Source of the DNA: an uncultured Lachnospiraceae bacterium
GTDB lineage: Bacteria > Bacillota > Clostridia > Lachnospirales > Lachnospiraceae
Length of the DNA: 64,000 nucleotides
Reading direction: 5' to 3'
Assembly: GCA_902775895.1 (NCBI GenBank)
Contig: CACYNO010000001.1
Span: 372,001-436,000 of the forward strand
Below are positions 54,077-62,508 of this stretch, in pieces (position 1 is the stretch's first letter; every line of letters starts with the position of its first letter). The notes below the pieces were generated by a model that saw only the letters and a program-made list of their open reading frames with translations, was not told where the DNA came from and ran no database searches. The position numbers and the translations under genes are program-made.

Positions 54077-54093
54077 TTGTCATCCTCCTGTTT

Positions 54094-55035
54094 TTAATCG
54101 CGTTTCAAATTTCCGTCTTTATCTCTGTATACATGATTGTGGTTGTGCAGATGGGCACTGCAGTACTCGAATGCGCCCGCACATGAAGTACAGTATCTGA
54201 ATTCTTCATCCGGAGAATTAAGCTCCGTCTTGCCGCAGATGCAACACCTGTGTCTCGGGATACGGGCCGCTCCTGAAGCGGCGTTTGACTGATAAGCGTT
54301 TCTTTGTGCATTACTGTCAGTTGATCTTTTATATGTTTTTTGTGACCCCGTACTTCTTTTGCCTGCTTTAAAAACAAAATAAAAGACGATAAAGTTCAGC
54401 ATGGCTATCAGTGCTGCAGTAGCCCCCGTAGGCGTAGGATTGATCCCGACATAATAAAGAGGCGTCAGAACAGATACAGGCAGCTGTACTGCCATGGATA
54501 GAAGTCCGAAAAATACGGTGACCGCAAAATATATACCGTCAATTATCGCAAACCATCTAACTTTGAAAGGTATCACAAAAAACAGCAGCATATAAGTATC
54601 AGGCTGTTCAAGTGCAAAAGCCATAAAAAGTGACAGGTTGATATAATAAACCGACATGGGCATGACCACACCGAATATCAGATAAATAACTATAGCTGCC
54701 GCAACGTTCAAGAACATTCCGGAGAAAAAATACAGATTAAACTTAAAAGTTCCCCACTGTCTCTCAAGATACCTGCCTATCATATAATAAAAATACAATG
54801 TAAGTAAAACAAAAACAGGCAGGGAATTGTTTGGTGGCTGAATGATATATGTAAAGATCCTCCAAACCTGACCATGAAGTATCCCTTCCGCATCAAGCGC
54901 AAGGAAACTCAAGGCCGCATAATTTCTTGTAATATAAAGCAAATACCCCACGGCATATGCGATGATTATGTATCGCATTAAATGAGGTATTGCAAAACGG
55001 CCTATTTTATTTTCTAATTTGTCGATAAATCTCAT
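54094..55035 (-). CDS. Rhomboid-like membrane protein without catalytic serine, zinc-ribbon tail
   Basis: 313 residues: about six membrane helices (20-235) in a rhomboid/derlin-like layout (WRIFTYIIQPPNN, then YYMIGRYLERQWGTFKFNLY). The rhomboid GxSG active site is not found; the equivalent helix reads YINLSLFMAFALEQPD. After a basic linker, the C-terminus has CCICGK ... CTSC, likely a zinc ribbon, and a histidine-rich end (CSAHLHNHNH). It resembles a rhomboid pseudoprotease; function unknown. It lies 4 bp after efp and 17 bp before tyrS. Confidence 0.72.
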   Translation of the reverse strand: MRFIDKLENKIGRFAIPHLMRYIIIAYAVGYLLYITRNYAALSFLALDAEGILHGQVWRIFTYIIQPPNNSLPVFVLLTLYFYYMIGRYLERQWGTFKFNLYFFSGMFLNVAAAIVIYLIFGVVMPMSVYYINLSLFMAFALEQPDTYMLLFFVIPFKVRWFAIIDGIYFAVTVFFGLLSMAVQLPVSVLTPLYYVGINPTPTGATAALIAMLNFIVFYFVFKAGKRSTGSQKTYKRSTDSNAQRNAYQSNAASGAARIPRHRCCICGKTELNSPDEEFRYCTSCAGAFEYCSAHLHNHNHVYRDKDGNLKRD

Positions 55036-55039
55036 CCTG

Positions 55040-55597
55040 TCAAACTCTTGAAAGATACTCGCCGGTACGTGTATCTATTTTTATCGTATCTCCCTGATTT
55101 ACAAAAAGAGGTACCATAACCTGTGCTCCTGTCTCGACAATGGCTGGCTTTGTAGCACCTGTTGCCGTATCACCTTTTACGCCCGGCTCTGACTCGGTTA
55201 TAACAAGTTCCACAAACATGGGAGGTTCAATGGCAAATACCGAACCATTATGTGACATGAGCTTACATACTTCATTTTCTTTTACAAACTTAAGTGCATC
55301 TCCTACCTGATCTGAAGAAAGAGCGATCTGGTCGAATGTCTCGTTATCCATGAAGTTAAAGAAATCACCATCCTGATATAAATACTGGCAATCCTTTTTA
55401 TCAATGTGAGCAAGCGGAAACTTCTCAGTAGGTCTGAATGACTTTTCAACGACTCCCCCACTCACAATATTTTTAAGCTTTGTACGAACGAAAGCTGCAC
55501 CTTTTCCGGGCTTAACATGCTGGAACTCTATGATCTGCCAAATGGCACCGTCCATCTCAATAGTTATACCGTTTTTAAAATCTCCCGCACTAATCAT
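55040..55597 (-). CDS. efp: Elongation factor P
   Basis: 185 residues with three OB-like domains: KOW-like N-domain ([39 protein letters not shown]), where Lys in PGKGAAF is the usual modification position, and C-terminal [17 protein letters not shown]. Relieves ribosome stalling at proline runs. CGGAGGAATT precedes the ATG. Confidence 0.97.
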   Translation of the reverse strand: MISAGDFKNGITIEMDGAIWQIIEFQHVKPGKGAAFVRTKLKNIVSGGVVEKSFRPTEKFPLAHIDKKDCQYLYQDGDFFNFMDNETFDQIALSSDQVGDALKFVKENEVCKLMSHNGSVFAIEPPMFVELVITESEPGVKGDTATGATKPAIVETGAQVMVPLFVNQGDTIKIDTRTGEYLSRV

Positions 55598-55642
55598 TAT
55601 TAATTCCTCCGATGTATTTTTCCAAAATTCAAACTTCTCTTA

Positions 55643-55671
55643 ATACTAATATAGACCCTGTTTTTTTTCAA
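55643..55671 (-). promoter_or_regulatory. Candidate internal promoter for efp
   Basis: Minus-strand TTGAAA (55671-55666), a 17-bp spacer, TAGTAT (55648-55643), in the 85-bp gap between aroQ and efp. Would let efp and downstream genes be made without the aro genes. Confidence 0.5.
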
Positions 55672-55682
55672 GTGATTTAATG

Positions 55683-56126
55683 TCAACTCAAATTTACCAG
55701 ATCTGCAACAGCTTCCATGGCGTAAAGATATCCGTTGATGCCAAGACCGGATATCTGCCCGTCACAGGCTCCTGCAGTAATGGAATTTTTTCGGAAGTCC
55801 TCTCTTGAGTTGATGTTTGAAATATGCACTTCTATCTTAATGATATTCGAAACCGAAGCAAGGGCATCATGAAGTGCAACACTTGTATGAGTAAGACCTC
55901 CGGGATTGATTATGATACCATCAACCTTTTCATGGTATGCAAGCTGGATCCTGTCGATGATCTCGCCTTCGGAATTACTCTGGAACAATTCTGTATCAAC
56001 CCCCATCAGATCAGCTTTGTCTTGTATTCTTTCTTTTAAGAATTCATAATCCTTAGTACCGTAAATGTCTTTTTCCCTGATCCCGAGAAAATTAAGATTG
56101 GGGCCGTTTATTACCAGTATCTTCAT
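55683..56126 (-). CDS. aroQ: 3-Dehydroquinate dehydratase, type II
   Basis: 147 residues: NGPNLNFLGIREKDIYG (catalytic Arg and Tyr), NSEGEIIDRIQ, IINPGGLTHTSVALHDAL and EVHISNINSREDFRKNS with the catalytic histidine. Shikimate-pathway step 3. Its start lies inside the 3' end of the aroE-aroK fusion gene (35-bp overlap), giving tight coupling. Confidence 0.95.
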   Translation of the reverse strand: MKILVINGPNLNFLGIREKDIYGTKDYEFLKERIQDKADLMGVDTELFQSNSEGEIIDRIQLAYHEKVDGIIINPGGLTHTSVALHDALASVSNIIKIEVHISNINSREDFRKNSITAGACDGQISGLGINGYLYAMEAVADLVNLS

Positions 56127-57624
56127 TTCTTTGTCTCCTTCTTGGTCTGTAGTTGTTCTTGGGATAGTTCTTTTTGTATCCTGACATACCAGAACCCCTG
56201 ATCTTTTTGCGTATGATCTGGTATATCTTTGGGAAATACACTCCGTCAGTCCTTACTACGATATTTGCGGCCGACATATATGCAGGCTCACGTTTTTTTA
56301 ACATATCCTCTATAAGAAGCCGGCGTTCTCTTCCGTCTTTACCCTGCAAAAGAGGTCTTCTCACATCGTATCTGAGACGCTTCATAAGCTCTCCGGCAGA
56401 TGCTCTCAGATAAACAACAGTCCCTGTTTTTTTCAGTAGCTCTCTGTTTTTTTCTGCTACAGGAGTGCCGCCTCCAACAGAGATTACAAGTCCCGTCTTC
56501 TTTTCATTTACAAGTTTTTCAAGATACTCCGTTTCAAGTTTTCTGAAGTAAGATTCACCTTCCGTATCAAAAATCTCTTTGACAGTCAGCCCTGTCATTG
56601 CTTCTATCTCTCTGTCTGTATCGATCAGAGTCCGGCCTGTATGTTTTGCAATCCATTTTCCGAGAGTAGTCTTTCCGCTCCCCATAAATCCGACAAGAAT
56701 AATATTTTCATTGTTCTGACCGGGGCTTTTTGCGTTTTTATCCTTGTTTAACCCAAGAGCATCCTTTAACTTTGAATAAAGAACAAACTCCATACTGTTG
56801 GTGATCTCAACATCAAACCACATCTTATAAGCTTCTTCAGCCTGATATAAAAGCATTGGTAGTCCGTTTACAGCCCTTTTCCCTTTTTGCTTTAGCTTTT
56901 TCATAAAAGCAGTCTCATACGGATTATATATAACATCAAACCCGAAAACTGCCTTATCGTATAATACGCTTTCGCTCAAAAGAATTTCCTCTGTATTCGG
57001 ATACATTCCCACATTGGTAGTCTGTACAAGTAAAATATTTTCAATATCGAGCTGCTCAGAATCCTCAAGCGGTCCGGCCTCTATCCTGCCTTTTGCATCT
57101 TCTCCGAAATATTCAAAAATATCTGTTTTAATATTTTGGGCTTTTTCAACGGAACGATTCAGGATAATTGTCCTGGAAGCCCCTTCATTAACACAGGCAA
57201 AAGCAATGGCTCTGGCCACGCCGCCTGCACCTAAGATAACTACGTTTGCACCACTAAGAGAAAAATTATTTTTTTTCAACTCTCTTATAAATCCGAGAAT
57301 GTCCGTATTATATCCGTAATATCCGTCCTCTTTACGCACCAGGGTGTTTACGGCCCCTATCGCCTTTGCGATGGGATCCGTGCCGGAAAGATACTTTATA
57401 ACCTCTTCTTTATAGGGCACAGTAACATTTAATCCCTTTATACCCAAAGCAAAAGCACCTTTCACCGCATCCCCGAGATTATCCTTATCGGGTTCAAAGG
57501 TGATATATGCCATGTCTGTATAGGTCATGTATGCAAGGTTATTATGTATGAGCGGAGATAAAGAATGACCGGTGGGATTTCCAAGCAAAGCACATAGTCC
57601 GGTGGTACCTTTTATTTCTTTCAT
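56092..57624 (-). CDS. aroEK: Fused shikimate dehydrogenase-shikimate kinase (AroE-AroK)
   Basis: 510 residues. N-terminal AroE (about 1-285): GNPTGHSLSPLIHN, LNVTVPYKEEV with the catalytic lysine, GAVNTLV, and NADP site VILGAGGVARA. C-terminal AroK (about 305-475): Walker A GFMGSGKTTLG, DTDREIE, SYFRKLET and VISVGGGTPV. They carry out shikimate steps 4 and 5 in one chain. A basic, disordered tail (KKNYPKNNYRPRRRQRNEDT) ends the protein and overlaps aroQ. Both domains look intact. AGGAG precedes the ATG. AroE-AroK fusions are uncommon relative to separate genes. Confidence 0.93.
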   Translation of the reverse strand: MKEIKGTTGLCALLGNPTGHSLSPLIHNNLAYMTYTDMAYITFEPDKDNLGDAVKGAFALGIKGLNVTVPYKEEVIKYLSGTDPIAKAIGAVNTLVRKEDGYYGYNTDILGFIRELKKNNFSLSGANVVILGAGGVARAIAFACVNEGASRTIILNRSVEKAQNIKTDIFEYFGEDAKGRIEAGPLEDSEQLDIENILLVQTTNVGMYPNTEEILLSESVLYDKAVFGFDVIYNPYETAFMKKLKQKGKRAVNGLPMLLYQAEEAYKMWFDVEITNSMEFVLYSKLKDALGLNKDKNAKSPGQNNENIILVGFMGSGKTTLGKWIAKHTGRTLIDTDREIEAMTGLTVKEIFDTEGESYFRKLETEYLEKLVNEKKTGLVISVGGGTPVAEKNRELLKKTGTVVYLRASAGELMKRLRYDVRRPLLQGKDGRERRLLIEDMLKKREPAYMSAANIVVRTDGVYFPKIYQIIRKKIRGSGMSGYKKNYPKNNYRPRRRQRNEDTGNKRPQS

Positions 57625-57632
57625 AAAATCTC

Positions 57633-58148
57633 CTAAAAGTTAATATGGTTCTTTTTATGACTAAGTTCATATAATGAAACCACAGGCTTTTCGATTATTC
57701 TTTTCACCTTTATAAATGATGATTCATGCGACGAAATAGGTCTGACCAGAATAGATTTCAGACCGGCTATATTTGCGCCCATTATATCTGTGTATAACTG
57801 ATCTCCGATAAATAACGTATTGTCTTTATTGGTCTCGATCATATCCATTGCTTTTTTATAAGCCCACGAAAGAGGCTTTTGAGCCCTTGAAATATAAGAA
57901 GTCCCAAGCAGCTTTGCGAAAGGCTCTACCCTGTCTTTGCTGTTGTTGGACATTACGACGGTACGAAACCCGAGTCTGTGCAGATAATCAAAAAATCTGG
58001 CCTCCTTTTTCTCGGCTTTTACATTATGAATTGTAAGCGTATTGTCGATATCAAAAAGAAGTCCGAGAAATCCTCTCTTTTTTAAGGCTTTATAATCAAT
58101 GTCGAAAGTTGAATCATAGTATGCATCCGGAAATAATAAATGCTTCAT
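57633..58148 (-). CDS. yqeG: YqeG-family HAD phosphatase
   Basis: 171 residues of HAD subclass IIIA: LLFDIDNTLTIHN (nucleophile Asp about residue 33), VVMSNNS (motif II), KPLSWAYKKAM (lysine) and FIGDQLYTDIMGANIAG. In B. subtilis yqeG precedes yqeH and aroE; here it also lies beside aroE(K). Substrate unknown. AGAGGAT precedes the ATG. Confidence 0.92.
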   Translation of the reverse strand: MKHLLFPDAYYDSTFDIDYKALKKRGFLGLLFDIDNTLTIHNVKAEKKEARFFDYLHRLGFRTVVMSNNSKDRVEPFAKLLGTSYISRAQKPLSWAYKKAMDMIETNKDNTLFIGDQLYTDIMGANIAGLKSILVRPISSHESSFIKVKRIIEKPVVSLYELSHKKNHINF

Positions 58149-58161
58149 AAGTCTTTATCCT

Positions 58162-58611
58162 CTACTTATTTAAAAACTTTTGTATCTCTTCTATGTATGT
58201 GTTCACATCCTTGAATTCACGGTATACTGATGCAAAACGTACATAAGCTACCTCGTCTACGTTCTTAAGCTGTTCCATAACAAGCTCGCCTATATCATTG
58301 GTTCTTACTTCTTTCTTGTCCATGGCAAAAACGGCTGCTTCAACTGCGTCCGTCATTGCATCGATCTGGCTTGCAGATACGGGGCGTTTGTGACAGGAAC
58401 GCGTTATACCGGACTTTATCTTTTCCCTGTCATAAGACTCCCTGGTCTCATCTTTTTTTATCACCATCAGAGGTATGGGTTCAAAACGCTCATATGTGGT
58501 AAAACGTTCATCGCATTTCTCGCACATACGCCTTCTTCTGATAACTCCGGCTTCAGTCGGTCTGGAGTCGATAACTTTTGTGTTTTCATAACCGCAAAAC
58601 GGACAATTCAT
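58162..58611 (-). CDS. nrdR: Transcriptional repressor NrdR
   Basis: 149 residues: N-terminal zinc ribbon (MNCPFCGYENTKVIDSRPTE ... RRRMCEKCDERFTTYER) and an ATP-cone domain (VIKKDETRESYDREKIKSGI). Represses ribonucleotide reductase genes through NrdR boxes, sensing ATP and dATP. No nrd genes are in the window. It sits 21 bp after trpS. Confidence 0.96.
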   Translation of the reverse strand: MNCPFCGYENTKVIDSRPTEAGVIRRRRMCEKCDERFTTYERFEPIPLMVIKKDETRESYDREKIKSGITRSCHKRPVSASQIDAMTDAVEAAVFAMDKKEVRTNDIGELVMEQLKNVDEVAYVRFASVYREFKDVNTYIEEIQKFLNK

Positions 58612-58632
58612 AACTATCCCTTCTTTCTAAAA

Positions 58633-59718
58633 TCAATTGTTATACATCTCTTCCTGGGATCTTATAAGTGCGCTGTCATCAAAATAGTTGATCTTCATTG
58701 CCTCCTTAGCCTCAGCCAAAGTACTGTCGGCAACTTTATTAGCAGCAGCCGTACCGGCTTTAAGGATATCGTAAACACCGGCAATATCTTTTTCAAACTC
58801 GCTTCTGCGTTTTCTGATGGGAGACAATTCCCTCTCTAAAACATTTATAAGGAATTTCTTGATCTTAACATCGCCTAAACCGCCCTTTTTATAATGATCT
58901 TTCAGATCATCAAGACATGAGTATTCGGGAAGGAACTCTCCGAAATCATCCGGCACGCTGAAAGCATCAAGATAAGTAAATACAGTGTTCCCCTCAACTT
59001 TTCCGGGATCACTAACCTGGATATGATCAGGATCGGTGTACATACTCATCACTTTCTTTTTTACTGTCTCAGGATCATCGGAAATATAAATCCCGTTTCC
59101 CAGAGACTTGCTCATCTTTGCCTTTCCGTCAGTGCCGGGAAGTCTCTTGCAGACTTTGTTATCAGAAAGCAAAATCCTGGGTTCAACTAATACCTCACCA
59201 TATGTCTGATTGAATTTACGGACGATCTCCCTCGTCTGCTCTATCATGGGTTCCTGATCTTCTCCCGTGGGGACAACCGTTGCTTTAAAAGCAGTTATAT
59301 CAGCAGCCTGACTTATAGGATATGCAAAAAAACCAACAGGAAGATTTGAACTGAAGCCTCTCATCTCCACTTCGGATTTAACAGTAGGGTTTCTCTGGAG
59401 CCTTGCCACGGTAACAAGATTCATATAATAAAAACTAAGTTCAGCAAGTGCAGGGATCTGTGACTGTATAAGTATATTGGATCTGTCGGGATCTATACCT
59501 ACTGAAAGATAATCAAGAGCCACTTCTAAAATGTTTGTTCTGATCTTCTCCGGATTATCAGCATTATCAGTAAGGGCCTGTGCGTCTGCTATCATAATGA
59601 ATATCTTATCAAAATCACCCGAATCCTGAAGAACAACCCTTTGCTTCAGAGAACCAACATAATGTCCCAAATGTAATTTGCCGGTGGGACGGTCTCCGGT
59701 AAGTATGATTTCAGCCAT
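58633..59718 (-). CDS. trpS: Tryptophanyl-tRNA synthetase
   Basis: 361 residues. HIGH-like GKLHLGHYVGSL (about residue 11), GEDQEPMIEQTREIVRKFN, KMSKS in KAKMSKSLGNG (about 203). ATG 59718 follows AAGGATAG and gives the standard start AEIILTGDRPTG; longer in-frame starts at 59793 and 59736 extend upstream of or into the promoter region. It heads the long minus-strand cluster down to rqcH. Confidence 0.95.
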   Translation of the reverse strand: MAEIILTGDRPTGKLHLGHYVGSLKQRVVLQDSGDFDKIFIMIADAQALTDNADNPEKIRTNILEVALDYLSVGIDPDRSNILIQSQIPALAELSFYYMNLVTVARLQRNPTVKSEVEMRGFSSNLPVGFFAYPISQAADITAFKATVVPTGEDQEPMIEQTREIVRKFNQTYGEVLVEPRILLSDNKVCKRLPGTDGKAKMSKSLGNGIYISDDPETVKKKVMSMYTDPDHIQVSDPGKVEGNTVFTYLDAFSVPDDFGEFLPEYSCLDDLKDHYKKGGLGDVKIKKFLINVLERELSPIRKRRSEFEKDIAGVYDILKAGTAAANKVADSTLAEAKEAMKINYFDDSALIRSQEEMYNN

Positions 59719-59752
59719 TTCTCTATCCTTTTTCATTAATTTTTTCCGTGAT

Positions 59753-59781
59753 ATTTTACCATATATTGCGTATGCGGTCAA
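59753..59781 (-). promoter_or_regulatory. trpS promoter
   Basis: Minus-strand TTGACC (59781-59776), a 17-bp spacer, TAAAAT (59758-59753). The start would be near 59746, about 28 bases before the ATG, leaving no room for a T-box. Confidence 0.8.
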
Positions 59782-59813
59782 AAACGACCACAATTTTAAA
59801 AATGTAAATAAAC

Positions 59814-59842
59814 TTGATATTTTATAAAAAAAGTATTAAAAT
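59814..59842 (+). promoter_or_regulatory. Promoter of the 11-mer repeat membrane protein gene
   Basis: TTGATA (59814-59819), a 17-bp spacer, TAAAAT (59837-59842), about 46 bases before the ATG, which is preceded by AAGGAGG. Confidence 0.75.
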
Positions 59843-59888
59843 CAACATGGAGAAATAATTAACACAGCATTAAGAAGGAGGTTTTATC

Positions 59889-61004
59889 ATGGCACAAAGA
59901 AAAAGCATTTCAGGCCTTGTTCTTGTTTTTATCGGCCTGCTGATCGAGATATTCACCGCAATAGCTCAAAACTGGTCAGCCGTTCCCGGCTTCAGTACTG
60001 CTGCGGGCTGGATCGGAGTTGGCGGTATCGTCATTTCAATTATCGGCTTGACCCAGCTTTCAAAAGTTAACAGAAACTTTGCAAAAGCCCGTATTTTCTA
60101 TATTATCGATATCTGTGTTTCTATAGCATACGCTATCATACTTATCATTATCACTGCACTTGGTTCAGGTGTCGGCACTGCCATAGCATTGGTGATCGTC
60201 GGTGTTATCTTTACGGTTGCACTCTTTATCATCGATCTGCTTAAGGTTAAGACCTTGATGGGCGGATGTGCTGATGTTGCAAACGATAATAATGATTCTG
60301 TCTACGCAGCAAAATGTATCAATGCATGGGACAACTACCTCATTGCAAAGATCATTTTAACTGCAGCCGCTATCATTTCTTTGATAGTTTTTGCGGTACC
60401 TGTTGTAAATGTTATTTTTGCAATCATCACTGCCGCTGCCACAGTATATGCGATAATCGCTCTTATAATGGTACTTGTAAGAACCATAGGTACATATGCA
60501 CGCTTTAAAGACGGCAATATCAGTTCTTTCAGTGCAAGTACTTCAGATCTCCTTAATGACATTAAAGACGACCATAAGGATCTTTTAGGTGATGCAAAAG
60601 AAGGTATGTCAAATGCCGGCAGTACATTTAAAGAAGGCGTTACAGGAACTGTAAGTGACATTAAAGACAATGCTTCTTCTGTCGGAGGAACCATAAAGGA
60701 CGGATTTGGTGAGTTCGCAGGCGGAGCAAAAGATGCTGCTGCTAACGTTGGCGGAAAGGTCGCTGACGGTGCAAAAAATGTTGGCGGAAAGGTTGCCGAC
60801 GGTGCAAAAAATGTTGCTGAAGGCGCAAAAGATGTAGCTGAAAATGTTGGTGAAAAAGTCGCTGACGGTGCAAAAGGTGTAGCTAAAGGTACAAAAGATT
60901 TTGCCGAAGATGTAAAGGATACGGTAACCGGAAGGGCTGATGATGCAAAGGAAGCTGCTGAAGACGTTGTGGATGATATCAAAGACCATACCGATAACGC
61001 ATAA
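59889..61004 (+). CDS. Membrane protein with LEA-like 11-residue repeat tail
   Basis: 371 residues. The first 205 hold about six membrane helices, with a cytosolic or exposed loop near residue 120 (LMGGCADVANDNND). The rest (about 215-371) is hydrophilic, rich in Ala, Asp, Lys and Gly, and built of 11-residue units: GGKVADGAKNV twice, then AEGAKDVAENV, GEKVADGAKGV, AKGTKDFAEDV, KDTVTGRADDA, KEAAEDVVDDI. This is the pattern of group 3 LEA and apolipoprotein-like amphipathic helices, known to coat membranes or stabilise dry or stressed proteins. No family name recognised; a stress or membrane-shape role is inference. It stands alone between its own promoter and terminator. Confidence 0.8.
   Translation: MAQRKSISGLVLVFIGLLIEIFTAIAQNWSAVPGFSTAAGWIGVGGIVISIIGLTQLSKVNRNFAKARIFYIIDICVSIAYAIILIIITALGSGVGTAIALVIVGVIFTVALFIIDLLKVKTLMGGCADVANDNNDSVYAAKCINAWDNYLIAKIILTAAAIISLIVFAVPVVNVIFAIITAAATVYAIIALIMVLVRTIGTYARFKDGNISSFSASTSDLLNDIKDDHKDLLGDAKEGMSNAGSTFKEGVTGTVSDIKDNASSVGGTIKDGFGEFAGGAKDAAANVGGKVADGAKNVGGKVADGAKNVAEGAKDVAENVGEKVADGAKGVAKGTKDFAEDVKDTVTGRADDAKEAAEDVVDDIKDHTDNA
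60747..60812 (+). repeat. Tandem 33-bp direct repeat inside the repeat-tail gene
   Basis: Two adjacent 33-bp copies (60747-60779 and 60780-60812), each encoding one 11-residue unit (starting VGGKVADGAKN), differ at only two positions. This suggests a recent duplication and potential for length variation. Confidence 0.85.
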
Positions 61005-61025
61005 CTTTTAAAATTTTGATAAAAC

Positions 61026-61089
61026 TATCCCGGTCACATGACAAACTTTAAGCCATGCTTAATTGTTAAACTGACCGGGTATTTTTTTA
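61026..61089 (+). terminator. Terminator after the repeat-tail gene
   Basis: TATCCCGGTCA (61026-61036) pairs with TGACCGGGTA (61072-61081), followed by TTTTTTT. The loop region is long (about 35 bases) and may hold a further small stem. Confidence 0.75.
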
Positions 61090-61118
61090 TTTACACGGGA
61101 ATAATTTCAGGTTAAAAT
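61090..61118 (+). promoter_or_regulatory. pyrBI promoter
   Basis: TTTACA (61090-61095), a 17-bp spacer, TAAAAT (61113-61118). The leader is only about 20 bases, so neither a PyrR attenuator nor a pyrBI-type leader peptide is present. Confidence 0.65.
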
Positions 61119-61144
61119 AAAAGAAAAATTTAGGAGGTTCATAA

Positions 61145-62068
61145 ATGAAGCATTTATTAAGTCCTTTAGATTTTACCGTTCAGGAAACAGAAGAGCTTCT
61201 TGATCTGGCACATGATATCAGGATCTCTCCAGACAATTATTCCCATCACTGTGACGGAAAAAAGATCGCTACTCTCTTTTATGAACCAAGTACAAGAACG
61301 AGACTCAGCTTCGAAGCTGCTATGATGAACATGGGCGGGACCTGCCTTGGTTTTTCCGAAGCAGCTTCCAGTTCGGCCACAAAAGGTGAGACGGTGGCTG
61401 ATACTATCCGTGTTGTATCGAGTTATGCTGATATTTGCGCCATCAGACATCCTAAAGAAGGTGCACCCCGCGTAGCTGCCGATCATTCCACTATCCCAAT
61501 AGTTAATGCCGGTGACGGCGGACACCAGCACCCTACCCAGACTCTTGCCGATATAATGACTATACGTGAGCTTCGCGGATCTCTGAACAACTTCACGATT
61601 GGTATATGCGGTGATCTGAAATTCGGTCGAACGGTGCACTCACTTATACATGCACTGATCAGATATGAGAATGTCCGTTTTGTGCTTATCTCACCACGGG
61701 AATTACGCGTGCCAGAATACGTAAGGGAAGATCTTCTTGTTGATAACGGCGTTGATTTCCGGGAAGTCGAAAAACTTGAAGATGTGATAGATATGCTGGA
61801 TATTTTGTATATGACAAGGGTTCAGAAGGAAAGATTCTTTTCCGAGGATGAATATATCAGAATGAAAGATTACTACATCCTTAACAAGGATAAGTTGGAA
61901 TATGCAAAACCTGATATGTACGTACTCCACCCCCTGCCCCGTAACAACGAGATCGCTTCAGACGTTGACAATGACCCCAGAGCAAAATATTTCGAACAGG
62001 TAAATAACGCTGTTTACGTGCGGCAGTCAGTTATACTTACACTTTTAAGATCTGCCGGTACTCTTTAA
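61145..62068 (+). CDS. pyrB: Aspartate carbamoyltransferase catalytic chain
   Basis: 307 residues. Carbamoyl-phosphate site [13 protein letters not shown] (about 47), HPKEGAPR, and [14 protein letters not shown]; aspartate site [15 protein letters not shown] (about 262). Second step of pyrimidine synthesis. Paired with a regulatory chain gene 20 bp downstream, so the enzyme is the allosteric, E. coli-like class B holoenzyme. TAGGAGGTT precedes the ATG. Confidence 0.97.
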   Translation: MKHLLSPLDFTVQETEELLDLAHDIRISPDNYSHHCDGKKIATLFYEPSTRTRLSFEAAMMNMGGTCLGFSEAASSSATKGETVADTIRVVSSYADICAIRHPKEGAPRVAADHSTIPIVNAGDGGHQHPTQTLADIMTIRELRGSLNNFTIGICGDLKFGRTVHSLIHALIRYENVRFVLISPRELRVPEYVREDLLVDNGVDFREVEKLEDVIDMLDILYMTRVQKERFFSEDEYIRMKDYYILNKDKLEYAKPDMYVLHPLPRNNEIASDVDNDPRAKYFEQVNNAVYVRQSVILTLLRSAGTL

Positions 62069-62088
62069 TGTTTTAATGGAGGAATTTT

Positions 62089-62508
62089 ATGTTAAATATA
62101 GGACAGCTTAACGAAGGGATAGTTCTTGATCATATAGAAGCCGGTAAAGCCATGGAGATATACTCTCTTCTTGGACTCGGGGAGCTTGATTGCGGCGTTG
62201 CGATAATAAAAAATGCCCATTCCAATAAGATGGGCAAAAAAGATATCATCAAGATCGAAGGTGGTCTTGATCTGGTGGATCTCGACGCTCTCGGTTACAT
62301 AGATTGTAACATCACAGTCGATATCATACGTAACGGAGTTGTTGCCGAAAAGAAAGTACTCACTCTTCCAAAAGTACTGACAAATGTCATCAAGTGCCAT
62401 AATCCCAGATGTATCACATCTGTGGAACATCAGCTTGATCAGGTCTTTTATCTTACCAACGAAAAAAAACATATTTATCGTTGCAGATATTGTGAGGAAA
62501 AAGCCTGA
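62089..62508 (+). CDS. pyrI: Aspartate carbamoyltransferase regulatory chain
   Basis: 139 residues. N-terminal nucleotide-binding domain (GIVLDHIEAGKAMEI) and C-terminal zinc domain with four cysteines (KCHNPRCIT ... YRCRYCEE). Binds CTP and ATP to tune PyrB. Its TGA abuts the TGA of the convergent pyridoxamine kinase gene, forming TGATCA at 62506-62511. Confidence 0.95.
   Translation: MLNIGQLNEGIVLDHIEAGKAMEIYSLLGLGELDCGVAIIKNAHSNKMGKKDIIKIEGGLDLVDLDALGYIDCNITVDIIRNGVVAEKKVLTLPKVLTNVIKCHNPRCITSVEHQLDQVFYLTNEKKHIYRCRYCEEKA

Noticed and set aside
60747-60812. Possible CRISPR-like repeat
   Set aside because: The two 33-bp units are adjacent without spacers and encode protein repeats in frame.
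60335-60982. 215-codon antisense frame over the repeat-tail gene
   Set aside because: Its Ser/Ala/Pro-rich repeats are the mirror of the 11-mer repeats on the plus strand; the plus frame has promoter, ribosome binding site and membrane helices.
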